A stretch of 64,000 nucleotides of DNA from Succinivibrionaceae bacterium (GTDB lineage Bacteria > Pseudomonadota > Gammaproteobacteria > Enterobacterales > Succinivibrionaceae): contig JAHZGH010000006.1 in NCBI GenBank assembly GCA_019420905.1, positions 62,001 through 126,000 on the forward strand, written 5' to 3'. This document shows positions 35,099-43,508 of this stretch, in pieces. A program made the translations under genes and the position numbers. The first letter of the stretch is position 1. Every line of letters starts with the position of its first letter. A model generated the notes under the pieces. It did no database searches. It saw only the letters and a program-made list of their open reading frames with translations, and had not been told where the DNA came from.

Positions 35099-36472
35099 AT
35101 GACGATACATCAACGTTCATTATGCTTTAAATTATCTCCCTCAGCTTATGTATTTTTATGTGCCTTGATGGCATTATTTTTTGGCTTTAGTATTGGGATA
35201 ATTTATGCTTGCAAAACTGATTTAATGGATCGTTTTCTGCTGGATTCTCAGGAAATTGACAGTATTTTCTTAACTTTTTTGCTCGGAGCAGTTGTAGGAG
35301 CGTTTTTAGGCGGACGTATTACTTATGATGCAGGTAGGCGCCTTCCGATTGTGGGCGGCTTTGTTTTAGGTTCAATTGCTCAATGCGCCGTGTTAATGTC
35401 GCCAGCTTTTAGCTCTTATTTAATTTCCGAATTTGTTTTAGGCGGAGCTATTGGCATTTTTATTATTGCTACTTTAATTTATATTTCAGAGATTGCTTTT
35501 GCTGAAAATCGAGGAGCTGCTACTATAAGTATCTTCTTTTTTATGGTTATAGGCATGTATATTGCGGTGTTATGGGGACGTTTTTTTTATTTAAATAATT
35601 TAATAACGTCTTTTTTTATTTTTACATCTTCTCTGCTAATAGCTTTAATAAGTTTTTTTAGATTACCTGAAAGTCCCCGCTGGCTGTCAATTTCTGGATT
35701 TAATGATGCGGCTTTATCAGAACTGTTTGTTTTAAGAGACAATGCTTCTTTAGCGGCTAAAGAATTAGCTGATATAAATGAATGCGGACGAGGAGAAGAT
35801 CGAGGAATTGCTTTATTTCTGCATAGCGGCAGCTACCGTAGAACAATTTGGTTTTTATCTATTTTGACAGTCTTGATTCATCTGTCAGGTTTTGCTTTCT
35901 TTCCTTATACATCAATAAGAATTATCTCTGATTATCAAATGTATTTTTACTCATTGGATATAGATATTCTTTACGGGGAAGACTTTATTAAAGCCGGCAT
36001 GATGGTTTTATTGCTTTCTGCTATTACTACGATCTTAACAGTGGATAAAATGGGGCGAAAAAAACTAATGCTAGGAAGTATTCTTATTGCAGAAATAGTC
36101 TTAGTTTTAATGTATTTTTTAACTGTTTTTAGCAGTAGTTTAGGTATGTCTTTATTAGGGGTTTTAATTTTATTTTATATTTTTGCTTCATCTATAGGAA
36201 TTTTTGTCTTTTTTGCCACCTTATTATCGGAACTGCTTCCGGCGCAGGGACGAGAGCTTGGCGTTGCTTTAGTATTTTTTATCAATTTTGTCGGATTGAT
36301 GTCTAGCATAATGATCTTCGATATTTTGACTGATACTGTAGGATTAAGCGGCTTTTTTGCCTTAAATTTACTGTTTGGATCAATTCTTTTTGCAATCTTA
36401 TATCATAGCCTGCCTGAATTGAAAGGGAGATCTCTTGAAAGCTTAGAGATTAGTTATCTGCGAGGCAGTTAA
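35099..36472 (+). CDS. MFS sugar porter
   Basis: Inner-membrane transporter of the major facilitator superfamily, sugar porter family, 457 residues and about 12 helices. Family signatures: GAFLGGRITYDAGRR between helices 2 and 3, PESPRWL after helix 6, the repeated KMGRKKLML motif between helices 8 and 9, and PELKGRSLESLE after helix 12. A hydrophilic loop joins the two halves. The substrate is not determinable. The convergent neighbour kduI suggests, without proving, a hexuronate-related sugar. AAGGAG precedes the ATG. Confidence 0.88.
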   Translation: MTIHQRSLCFKLSPSAYVFLCALMALFFGFSIGIIYACKTDLMDRFLLDSQEIDSIFLTFLLGAVVGAFLGGRITYDAGRRLPIVGGFVLGSIAQCAVLMSPAFSSYLISEFVLGGAIGIFIIATLIYISEIAFAENRGAATISIFFFMVIGMYIAVLWGRFFYLNNLITSFFIFTSSLLIALISFFRLPESPRWLSISGFNDAALSELFVLRDNASLAAKELADINECGRGEDRGIALFLHSGSYRRTIWFLSILTVLIHLSGFAFFPYTSIRIISDYQMYFYSLDIDILYGEDFIKAGMMVLLLSAITTILTVDKMGRKKLMLGSILIAEIVLVLMYFLTVFSSSLGMSLLGVLILFYIFASSIGIFVFFATLLSELLPAQGRELGVALVFFINFVGLMSSIMIFDILTDTVGLSGFFALNLLFGSILFAILYHSLPELKGRSLESLEISYLRGS

Positions 36473-36491
36473 GATATTTTTTTGGAGGAAA

Positions 36492-36519
36492 ATTTCCCCC
36501 AGTAATCAATGGGGGAAAT
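36492..36519. terminator. Terminator between MFS porter and kduI
   Basis: A 9-bp stem (36492-36500 with 36511-36519) with a C5/G5 core, between convergent genes. T-rich sequence follows on the minus-strand side, favouring kduI. Confidence 0.65.
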
Positions 36520-36526
36520 GAGAGAC

Positions 36527-37369
36527 TTATTTTAAATCTTTAATGGCAATATTATCCATATCGTCAAAAGCTAAGTTTTCACCAGCCATGGCCCAAATAA
36601 AGGTATAAGCGCAGGTACCACAGCCTGAATGAATGCTCCATGACGGACCAATTACAGCCTGCTCGTTATGCATAATTATATGACGAGTTTCTTGAGGCTG
36701 TCCCATCATATGAAATACAGCTTGATCCTCAGGCAAATCAAAATAGAAATATAATTCCATGCGTCTTTCATGCGTATGAGCCGGCATGGTATTCCAAACA
36801 CTGCCAGGATTTAAGGCAGTCATGCCCATAGATAGCTGACAGGTTTTTAAAACATCAGGATGTATGAATTGATTGATGGTGCGTGCATTAGCAAGCTTTG
36901 GATCGCCAATCGGTCTATGATTAGCATTTTTCATAGGAATATGAGTTGTGGTATATGCTGTATGAGCCGGGACAGATGCCATGTAAAATTTTGCCGGCTT
37001 GCTGCTGTCTAGGCTTTCAAAATAGACCTCGCGAGTGCCCATAGTGATATATAAGCAGTCTTGATATTCCATATCGTATACAGTACCGTCTGCGATAATG
37101 CGGCCTTTACCGCCAACATTAAAGATGCCAATTTCGCGACGCTCCAGAATGAAGTTTGTTCCGAAATTGTGCCAGCAATCGATACCATCATCTAATGCAA
37201 TCCTGCGGGTTACAGGCATGCAGCCAAAGCAGCACATTCTATCAACATGAGAATAGGTTACGTGCAATTTATCAGCTTCGAATAAAACAGGAATTAAGAA
37301 TTCTTTGCGCATTTCTTCAGTGGTATAGCGCTTAAAATCGTTAGGATTGCAGGAATATCTGATATCCAT
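36527..37369 (-). CDS. kduI: 5-dehydro-4-deoxy-D-glucuronate isomerase
   Basis: Isomerises 4-deoxy-L-threo-5-hexosulose uronate, the unsaturated uronate from pectin or glycosaminoglycan lyases, to 3-deoxy-D-glycero-2,5-hexodiulosonate. A cupin-type enzyme; about 280 residues from the ATG at 37369 (MDIRYSCNPNDFKRY), close to the E. coli 278. The zinc site is visible in MPAHTHERRMELYFYF (His-x-His and Glu), with a later His in IHSGCGTCAYTFIW. GGAG precedes the chosen ATG; an upstream GTG overlaps that site. kduD, the next enzyme, is not in the window. Confidence 0.95.
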   Translation of the reverse strand: MDIRYSCNPNDFKRYTTEEMRKEFLIPVLFEADKLHVTYSHVDRMCCFGCMPVTRRIALDDGIDCWHNFGTNFILERREIGIFNVGGKGRIIADGTVYDMEYQDCLYITMGTREVYFESLDSSKPAKFYMASVPAHTAYTTTHIPMKNANHRPIGDPKLANARTINQFIHPDVLKTCQLSMGMTALNPGSVWNTMPAHTHERRMELYFYFDLPEDQAVFHMMGQPQETRHIIMHNEQAVIGPSWSIHSGCGTCAYTFIWAMAGENLAFDDMDNIAIKDLK

Positions 37370-37575
37370 AAAAATCTCCACTATAACTAAAACGTTTTCG
37401 GTATTTTATATTTTTATACTTTAAGTTAATAGTATTTTTATCACAAATAAAAAAATCGATATATTCCTCTTATCCTTGAGCTGTAAATCCAGCAGAAAAA
37501 TGAATCTTGAGCAGAGAAAGCATTAAAAAGTAGCTTGATTAAAAGGTATTTTTAGACAGGAAATGATTAATATGG

Positions 37576-37603
37576 AAAATCCAAGGTTAATGCCTTGGAT
37601 TTT
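37576..37603 (-). terminator. tolC terminator
   Basis: An 11-bp stem (37576-37586 with 37593-37603) with a six-base loop, nine bases after the tolC stop. Confidence 0.75.
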
Positions 37604-37611
37604 ATAGATAT

Positions 37612-38946
37612 TTATTTAATAAGACCGGAATTTACCTGTTTTATGTCTTCAACTTTTAAGGAGCCCTGATAATATAAAAGATCCAATCTTGATTCGATAT
37701 ATTTATATTTAGCATCAGCTGCTAACTGCATAGCACTGTAGAGATTCTGTGTGGCATTTAAAACATCAGTCATAGTTCTCGTGCCGACTTCGTAGCCTGC
37801 CTGATTTGCTTCTAAAGCACTGTATGCTGATTTAACTGACTGATTGTAAGCACGAACGGAACTAATGGCTGAATTAACGTTATTGTAGCCGTTATTGACA
37901 TTAGAAACTACATTTCTATGCTCAAGCTCTAAAGCTTGAGACTTAGATACATAGTTATGTTCAGCTTGCTCTACCTGAGAAGATACGGCTCCTCCATGAT
38001 ATATAGGTACATTTAAATTGATGCCAATACTTTGCGTCCAATCATTGCCATCTTGCATTGAAGAGCCTGCAATTTCGTGCTCGTAATTTGTATAGCCAGT
38101 TTGGGCACTTGCTACTAAATCTAAAGTCGGCTCATGTCCTGTTTGGGCTAATCTGATTTGATCTTTTGCAATATCTCTGTCAACGATAGCCTGCTGCAGG
38201 GATAAATTGTTTTCTTCTGCTTTTTTAATTAAGGCTTTTAACGTAGAAGCAACAGCAGGAGTACTAAAAGTTTTTTCATTTAGGATATAAAGCTGCTCAA
38301 CAGGAATAATTCTGCCAATTAGAGCACGAATTGCTTCATAAGAATTGGTAAGACTGTTTTCGGCAGCAATTAAATTTGCATTAGACAAGTCATAAGCTGC
38401 TTGAGCTTCCATTTTGTCAGTTTCTGCAATTAAACCTACCTGAAATTGACGCTCAGCTTCATCCAGTTGTCGTTTTAAAGCTAAATTATTAGCTTTTTGA
38501 TATTTAACGGTATCGGCTGCGTTTAATACATCAAAATAAGCATAGCTGCAGCGAATAATAAGCTTTTGTAAAGCGTCATTATAAGCAAGATCTGCTAAAG
38601 CAGCCTGTTTTTCAGCAATAGTTTTGTTTATCCAAGAGCTGTGACGCCAGAGAGCCTGCGATAAAGATAAGCCTATTGATGCTTGATTATTATCGCTGCG
38701 AACACCATATTCAGTGACATTTGTATGTGCTGTACTTATGTTACCTACAACGTCTATCTGAGGTAAAAGGGCTGCTTGCTGCTCGTCAATTGCAGCAAAA
38801 GCTTGATCTCGTGCAGCCTTAGCCTGCTGCACTACAGGGTCTCGCAAAAAAGCTTCCTTGTAGATATCCATCAGATCTTCAGCTTGTACAGCAAAGCTTG
38901 CAGTGGCGGCGCATGCAAGAGCAACTAAGGATAATTTGAAACGCAT
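37612..38946 (-). CDS. tolC: Outer-membrane efflux channel TolC
   Basis: Trimeric outer-membrane exit duct for tripartite efflux pumps and type I secretion. 444 residues: a signal peptide ending AVQA (cleavage near 22), then two structural repeats of the OEP family. The N-terminal part DLMDIYKEAFLRDPVVQQAK is typical of TolC, and the repeats carry long coiled-coil helices (Ala/Gln/Glu rich). The C-terminus is shorter than in E. coli TolC, lacking the long tail. No inner-membrane pump gene is adjacent. Confidence 0.92.
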   Translation of the reverse strand: MRFKLSLVALACAATASFAVQAEDLMDIYKEAFLRDPVVQQAKAARDQAFAAIDEQQAALLPQIDVVGNISTAHTNVTEYGVRSDNNQASIGLSLSQALWRHSSWINKTIAEKQAALADLAYNDALQKLIIRCSYAYFDVLNAADTVKYQKANNLALKRQLDEAERQFQVGLIAETDKMEAQAAYDLSNANLIAAENSLTNSYEAIRALIGRIIPVEQLYILNEKTFSTPAVASTLKALIKKAEENNLSLQQAIVDRDIAKDQIRLAQTGHEPTLDLVASAQTGYTNYEHEIAGSSMQDGNDWTQSIGINLNVPIYHGGAVSSQVEQAEHNYVSKSQALELEHRNVVSNVNNGYNNVNSAISSVRAYNQSVKSAYSALEANQAGYEVGTRTMTDVLNATQNLYSAMQLAADAKYKYIESRLDLLYYQGSLKVEDIKQVNSGLIK

Positions 38947-39397
38947 GAGAAACCTCTAAATTATTTTGAATTATTCCAGTAATAATACTAGCTTTTTTCT
39001 ATACCTTTTGAAGTCTAAAAAATAGCTTTAGGGAATTTGCTACTAAAATAATGCATTATTCAAAATATAGGTATAGCTGAATGTCTTTATTTTAGTAAAT
39101 TTTTATCTGTTTTTTTTGTATAAATAATTTAATTTATTAAAAATAAACTTAGATAAGTCGTTGATTATATCAATATAAATTTTTTTTGTTATTTAGTAAA
39201 AATGAAAAAAATGTATGTAAAAAATAGTTTTCAAAAAAATTTTTAAAGAAATAAAAAGTGATTATTTTTAGGCTTTAATAATTTGTAAATCAAATTTTGA
39301 ATATATATTTATCAGAATTTTATTAAATTTTTTATAATTAAATTTTAATATATTTCAATAAGATAAAAAAAATAATAAAAAATAAGAAAAAAAATAC
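38947..39397. other. Very AT-rich region between tolC and the tRNA operon
   Basis: About 450 bases, mostly A and T, with no plausible gene. It holds the tolC promoter region on the left. On the right, phased A-tracts (39361-39395) run up to the tRNA promoter and look like an UP element or a curved-DNA segment. Confidence 0.5.
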
Positions 39398-39425
39398 TTG
39401 TTTTGTTTATTTTTTACGCTATAAT
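39398..39425 (+). promoter_or_regulatory. Promoter of the tRNA-Ala operon
   Basis: TTGTTT at 39398-39403, a 16-base spacer and a perfect TATAAT at 39420-39425, about 20 bases before the first tRNA. A-tracts directly upstream resemble the UP elements of stable-RNA promoters. Confidence 0.75.
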
Positions 39426-39444
39426 TGCTTTCGCTTTTTGACGT

Positions 39445-39520
<76 letters not shown>

Positions 39521-39537
39521 TGTAAGATTCCTGTTTT

Positions 39538-39613
39538 GGGGGTATAGCTCAGCTGGGAGAGCACCTGCTTTGCAAGCAGGGGGTCATCGGTTCGATCCCG
39601 TTTACCTCCACCA
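39538..39613 (+). tRNA. tRNA-Ala(UGC), copy 1
   Basis: 76 bases with encoded CCA. Acceptor GGGGGTA with TACCTCC (G3-U70 present). Anticodon loop TTTGCAA, anticodon TGC. It lies 17 bases after the GGC gene. Confidence 0.97.
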
Positions 39614-39637
39614 TCGCTTTAAGAGCAATCTTATTAT

Positions 39638-39713
<76 letters not shown>

Positions 39714-39730
39714 TGTAAGATTCCTGTTTT

Positions 39731-39806
39731 GGGGGTATAGCTCAGCTGGGAGAGCACCTGCTTTGCAAGCAGGGGGTCATCGGTTCGATCCCGTTTACCT
39801 CCACCA
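39731..39806 (+). tRNA. tRNA-Ala(UGC), copy 2
   Basis: Identical by eye to the gene at 39538-39613. Last gene of the forward tRNA operon. Confidence 0.97.
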
Positions 39807-40124
39807 TCTCGTAAGTTCTTCCTTAAAATAGCATCTTAGTCTCGTATTCTTTATTTAAGTTAAATATAATTTTTCTTATATCAGACAGGCTTATAGTTAC
39901 CGCCGTCAGTACATAATGATTTGTTACAAAATCTAAGTGAAAATTTTGCTGCAGATATTCTTATTTTGAAAAAAGCAAAGACTGTGTTTTTTTATAATTA
40001 TTTGAAAACGAGCCTGGGCTTATTATATGTATTAGTTTTATATATCGTTGTTTATATAATAAATTAACGCAGAATAAGCAAGGTCTTAAAATCTTATATA
40101 AGGTATTTTTGCTATGTATGGAAA
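39807..40124. other. Intergenic region between convergent tRNA operons
   Basis: About 318 AT-rich bases between the forward and reverse tRNA genes. No gene is supported and I see no strong intrinsic terminator. Short frames here run into the tRNA and are not credible. Confidence 0.4.
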
Positions 40125-40200
40125 TGGTGGAGATAACCGGGATCGAACCGGCGACCTTCTGCATGCGAAGCAGACGCTCTCCCAGCTGAGCTATATCCCC
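40125..40200 (-). tRNA. tRNA-Ala(CGC)
   Basis: A 76-base cloverleaf on the minus strand with encoded CCA. Acceptor GGGGATA pairs with TATCTCC, including G3-U70. Anticodon loop TTCGCAT gives anticodon CGC, reading GCG. D- and T-arms are close to those of the tRNA-Ala(UGC) genes nearby. Transcribed after tRNA-Gly(CCC). Confidence 0.93.
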
Positions 40201-40230
40201 ACTTTGTCTTAGGAAAATTATTTAATAGGA

Positions 40231-40304
40231 TGGAGCGAGTGACGGGAATCGAACCCGCGTTAGTAGCTTGGGAAGCTACAGTTCTGCCATTGAACTACAC
40301 TCGC
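40231..40304 (-). tRNA. tRNA-Gly(CCC)
   Basis: A 74-base cloverleaf on the minus strand with encoded CCA. Acceptor GCGAGTG pairs with CACTCGC; the anticodon loop is TTCCCAA, anticodon CCC. It precedes tRNA-Ala(CGC) by 30 bases in the same transcript. Confidence 0.95.
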
Positions 40305-40316
40305 AACAGTGTGAGT

Positions 40317-40344
40317 ATTTTACTCTAAATTAGTCCTATGTCAA
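40317..40344 (-). promoter_or_regulatory. Promoter of the tRNA-Gly/tRNA-Ala operon
   Basis: On the minus strand TTGACA (40339-40344), a 16-base spacer and TAAAAT (40317-40322), about 12 bases before tRNA-Gly. The -35 overlaps the last codons of the upstream kinase gene. Confidence 0.7.
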
Positions 40345-41669
40345 ATAACAAGTTTACGTTTTAAGTATTGAAGGCTGTCTGTAATGGTATTGGTATCTGT
40401 AGCAGATGAAGCCGAGGCAACGCATTTTAAGCCGCGATACTCGCCGTCTATCATTTCTCCATAGCAGGTTAAAGGTAAAACCTGACCTAAAATACGGATG
40501 CCCATGGATTTAAGTTCACGGCATACAGCTACGGTAAATTCAGCTCCAGTAGTATAGAAAGCTTGAATTTCCGGGCGTTTTTGTAATACTTTATGGGTTA
40601 TTTCTCCGTAAGCTGTAGCAATAATGTCTAAAGCCTCATTGGCTGTACGTTTTGTTTTTATTAAAGTCTCTTGATATTCTTGATTTAATTCAGTATTTGC
40701 AAGCATATTATCTGATACAGCAAAAGCTGTAGTATAGCTATCGTAACGGCTTACGATTTCTGCAACTACGCGATTGATTTCCTCAGTCCGGTGGTGATCT
40801 TCTTTTAGCAACTCTAGATTATGCACAGTTACGAGTAGAACTTTTTCTTCTAGGCGCAGCATTTCAACTTGAGCTGATATGAGAGGATTATTTCCGCCTA
40901 CAATACCGAAGATTTTAGGCGAGCGGCTATTATTAAGCAGAGGCATATTTGGTCTGTGCATTACTTTACGCGCAAGGGTTGCAGTAAAAGGACCAGGATC
41001 AACTGCCAGAAATTTAATGCCGGATAAGACTACAGCATCGGCAATCATATTTATTTCCTCTTGAGAGGTACAATCCATGACAATAGCGCGAGTGCCTTTA
41101 TCTGCCAGCTCTTTGATTGTTTTAGCTAGATGATGAGTACCTTTTAAAAATTCTTTTAAATGCAGGGCTTCAGCATGGTAACGGAATTTTTCTGTAAATA
41201 AATCTGCTACGCGACCGCTATGAGCTGGCTGTAAATCTTCTAAGCCTTCCAAAGACTTCTGTAAAGGCTTTCCGTCAACTAAGATATAACCTCCTACATT
41301 AGTCCGCTTTAAGGCAGGAAAGGCGGGGACCACAATAGCAACACGATCGTTATCGCCTAAAGCGTCAAGCAGAGCTTCCGTTTCTGCACAGGTATTGCCG
41401 CGCATCGCAGGGTCGATTCGTTTGGCATAAAGCTTTACCTCAGGTTTTTTGAGAAGACGGGAGGCGTAAAATACAATTTGGTAGCTTTGCTGGGGATTTA
41501 AATGACGTGAATTAGTGGCATAAACCAAACAGTCATAATTGTTTATGATAGGGTCCTTTAGCCCGCGAGCATTCATTAAAGATAAAACACTAGAGCCATT
41601 TTTTTCAAGCATCGCTCCAACAGCGCTGCCACCTGTAATTTCATCTGCAATAACAATACATTGAATCAT
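40341..41669 (-). CDS. Four-carbon acid sugar kinase family protein (DUF1537, OtnK/DtnK-like)
   Basis: 442 residues with the two-domain layout of the DUF1537 kinases, which phosphorylate four-carbon sugar acids such as threonate or erythronate. Family landmarks: VIADEITGGSAVGAML near the N-terminus (usual ADDxTGA), RIDPAMRGN (usual K-D-S-T-x-R-G), VVPAFPALKRTNVGGY, and a C-terminal TTGAEFTVAVCRELKSMG followed by ILGQVLPL. Several key positions deviate: the second Asp of ADD is Glu, and the final glycine-rich K-x-G-x-F-G is replaced by SASSATDTNTI. It may therefore use another substrate or be catalytically altered. 12 bases after a PTS enzyme I gene, with AAAGGA before the ATG. Confidence 0.75.
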   Translation of the reverse strand: MIQCIVIADEITGGSAVGAMLEKNGSSVLSLMNARGLKDPIINNYDCLVYATNSRHLNPQQSYQIVFYASRLLKKPEVKLYAKRIDPAMRGNTCAETEALLDALGDNDRVAIVVPAFPALKRTNVGGYILVDGKPLQKSLEGLEDLQPAHSGRVADLFTEKFRYHAEALHLKEFLKGTHHLAKTIKELADKGTRAIVMDCTSQEEINMIADAVVLSGIKFLAVDPGPFTATLARKVMHRPNMPLLNNSRSPKIFGIVGGNNPLISAQVEMLRLEEKVLLVTVHNLELLKEDHHRTEEINRVVAEIVSRYDSYTTAFAVSDNMLANTELNQEYQETLIKTKRTANEALDIIATAYGEITHKVLQKRPEIQAFYTTGAEFTVAVCRELKSMGIRILGQVLPLTCYGEMIDGEYRGLKCVASASSATDTNTITDSLQYLKRKLVI

Positions 41670-41681
41670 CTTTAAATCCTT

Positions 41682-43352
41682 TTATCCTAAAGTGGCAATC
41701 CTTGCTCTAAGCCTTAAAACATTAGGTGGAACAACAGAAATTTCATCAACGCCTAATTGGATGAGCTTTGCTAAAAAGTTATCATTAGAAGCAACTTCAC
41801 CACAAATACCAACCCATATGCCTGCGGCGTGGGCATTGCGTACAGTGGTTTCTATGAGTCTTAAAACGGCATGATGAAAAGGGTTTAAGTATTTGGTAAT
41901 ATTGGAATTCTGTCTATCTGCAGCTAAGGTAAATTGAGTTAAATCATTAGTGCCTATGCTGAAGAAATCAACTAAAACGGCAAGCTCATCGCTGATTATA
42001 GCTGCAGCAGGAGTTTCTATCATAATGCCGAATTCAACGTCATCCTTAAAAGGCGTTCCTTGAGCACTAAGGTCTTTTTTGACTTCATCTAAAAGCTTTA
42101 TGCATTCTTGAACCTCTTCAACAGTCGTAATCATTGGAACCATGATTGCAAGGCGGCCATACATAGAAGCTCTTAAAAGAGCACGCAATTGCGTTTTAAA
42201 TAAGACCTTATTAGAAAGACATAAACGAATTGCACGCAGACCCATGGCAGGATTTTCTTCATGCTTCAGCATGAAATATTCACAAGTTTTATCTGCACCG
42301 ATGTCTAATGTACGGATAATTACTCGTTTACCTTCCATTTCAGACAGCAGCTCTTTATATACTTCAAATTGTTCATCCTCAGTAGGATAATCATGAGCTT
42401 GAAGGAAGATATATTCGCTGCGGAATAAGCCTATACCTTCAGCATCTGAGGATTTGATGAGATCGATATCAGCCAAAGAGCCTGCATTGGCATAAAGATA
42501 AATTTGTCTCCCTTGGCGGGTAACGGTTTTTTTCCCTCTAAATTGTTCTAGATGAGCCTGCTGCGTATCAAAGGTACGTTTTAGAGAAACGTATTTTTCT
42601 ATAGTCTGTTCATCAGGGTTTATAATAATATGACCTGAGGCGCCATCGACAATAGCAAATTGACCTTCAAGACTTTCTTTTAAATCATCCCCTATGCAAA
42701 CTACGGTGGGAATTCCCATAGTTCTGGCGAAAATTACGGTATGAGATCGTGTAGAGCCTGCAGAGGTGATAATTGCAGTAACTTTTCTTTGATCAAGCTG
42801 TACTGTTTCTGAAGGTGCTAAATCATCTGTTGCTAAAATAGTCTGCCCGTCACTGCGATATTTGATGCCGCTTTTTTTAAGTTTGCCGGCATGCATCATT
42901 AATATTTCGTTGACGCGTCTTGAAACATCGATAACGTCTGTTGCTCTGCCTTGCATATAGTCGTTATCTATAGATCTAAATTGCTGTTCAAAGCGTCTGG
43001 CAACAGTATCTACGGCATATTCAGCATTGGCATGCTCATTTTTTATTACATTATTGATAGCCTCAACGTAATCCGGATCTTCTAACATCATTTGATGGAT
43101 CTGGAAAAGTACTGCATTTTGTTCGCCGAGCTTTTCTAATGAGACATCGTAAAGGGCGCCTAATTGTGATATTGCATGTAAACGAGCTTTTTCAAAACGC
43201 TGGCATTCAGCTTCTACATTGCTTACAGCGTGTTTGGCGTGGATGCTAGAGCAACGCTGCAGGAAACTTATATGGCCAAAGGCAATGCCTCGATTGGCAG
43301 GAGTTCCTGTTAATAATACGTTGTGCATCTTAGATAAGTTAGCTTTGTTCAA
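41682..43352 (-). CDS. ptsI: Phosphoenolpyruvate-protein phosphotransferase (PTS enzyme I)
   Basis: Transfers phosphate from PEP to HPr to start the sugar phosphotransferase relay. 556 residues: HPr-binding and phospho-His N-domain with His204 in AGSTRSHTVIFART (usual GGRTSHTAI), then a PEP-binding TIM barrel with GIGLFRSEYIFL, RTLDIGADK, FSIGTNDLTQF and catalytic Cys517 in GICGEVAS. Start is TTG 43352, six bases after AAGGA; the next ATG has no ribosome site. No ptsH or crr flanks it, unlike the enteric ptsHI-crr operon. It is followed by a DUF1537-like kinase, so a specialised role is possible. The symbol is by family. Confidence 0.87.
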   Translation of the reverse strand: MNKANLSKMHNVLLTGTPANRGIAFGHISFLQRCSSIHAKHAVSNVEAECQRFEKARLHAISQLGALYDVSLEKLGEQNAVLFQIHQMMLEDPDYVEAINNVIKNEHANAEYAVDTVARRFEQQFRSIDNDYMQGRATDVIDVSRRVNEILMMHAGKLKKSGIKYRSDGQTILATDDLAPSETVQLDQRKVTAIITSAGSTRSHTVIFARTMGIPTVVCIGDDLKESLEGQFAIVDGASGHIIINPDEQTIEKYVSLKRTFDTQQAHLEQFRGKKTVTRQGRQIYLYANAGSLADIDLIKSSDAEGIGLFRSEYIFLQAHDYPTEDEQFEVYKELLSEMEGKRVIIRTLDIGADKTCEYFMLKHEENPAMGLRAIRLCLSNKVLFKTQLRALLRASMYGRLAIMVPMITTVEEVQECIKLLDEVKKDLSAQGTPFKDDVEFGIMIETPAAAIISDELAVLVDFFSIGTNDLTQFTLAADRQNSNITKYLNPFHHAVLRLIETTVRNAHAAGIWVGICGEVASNDNFLAKLIQLGVDEISVVPPNVLRLRARIATLG

Positions 43353-43472
43353 GGTAGTTCCTTCAGCGTGATACTGTGGAAAAATATGATAGCAGTATGA
43401 TTATTATAACCAAACTTTTTTGCTGTGAATGCTTAACAAAGAATAAGAGTTTTAGTTTGTCGTGCATGTATG

Positions 43473-43481
43473 TGCTAAAAT
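43473..43481 (+). promoter_or_regulatory. Extended -10 upstream of gltX
   Basis: TGCTAAAAT matches an extended -10 (TGnTAnAAT-like), about 28 bases before the gltX ATG. No good -35 is visible, which is usual for extended -10 promoters. Confidence 0.4.
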
Positions 43482-43508
43482 ACCACAAATATTTTTTTAG
43501 GGTGAAAC

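Noticed and set aside
39961..40164. 67-codon frame at the tRNA-Ala(CGC) gene
   Set aside because: Starts inside the tRNA and runs through AT-rich spacer; not a protein gene.
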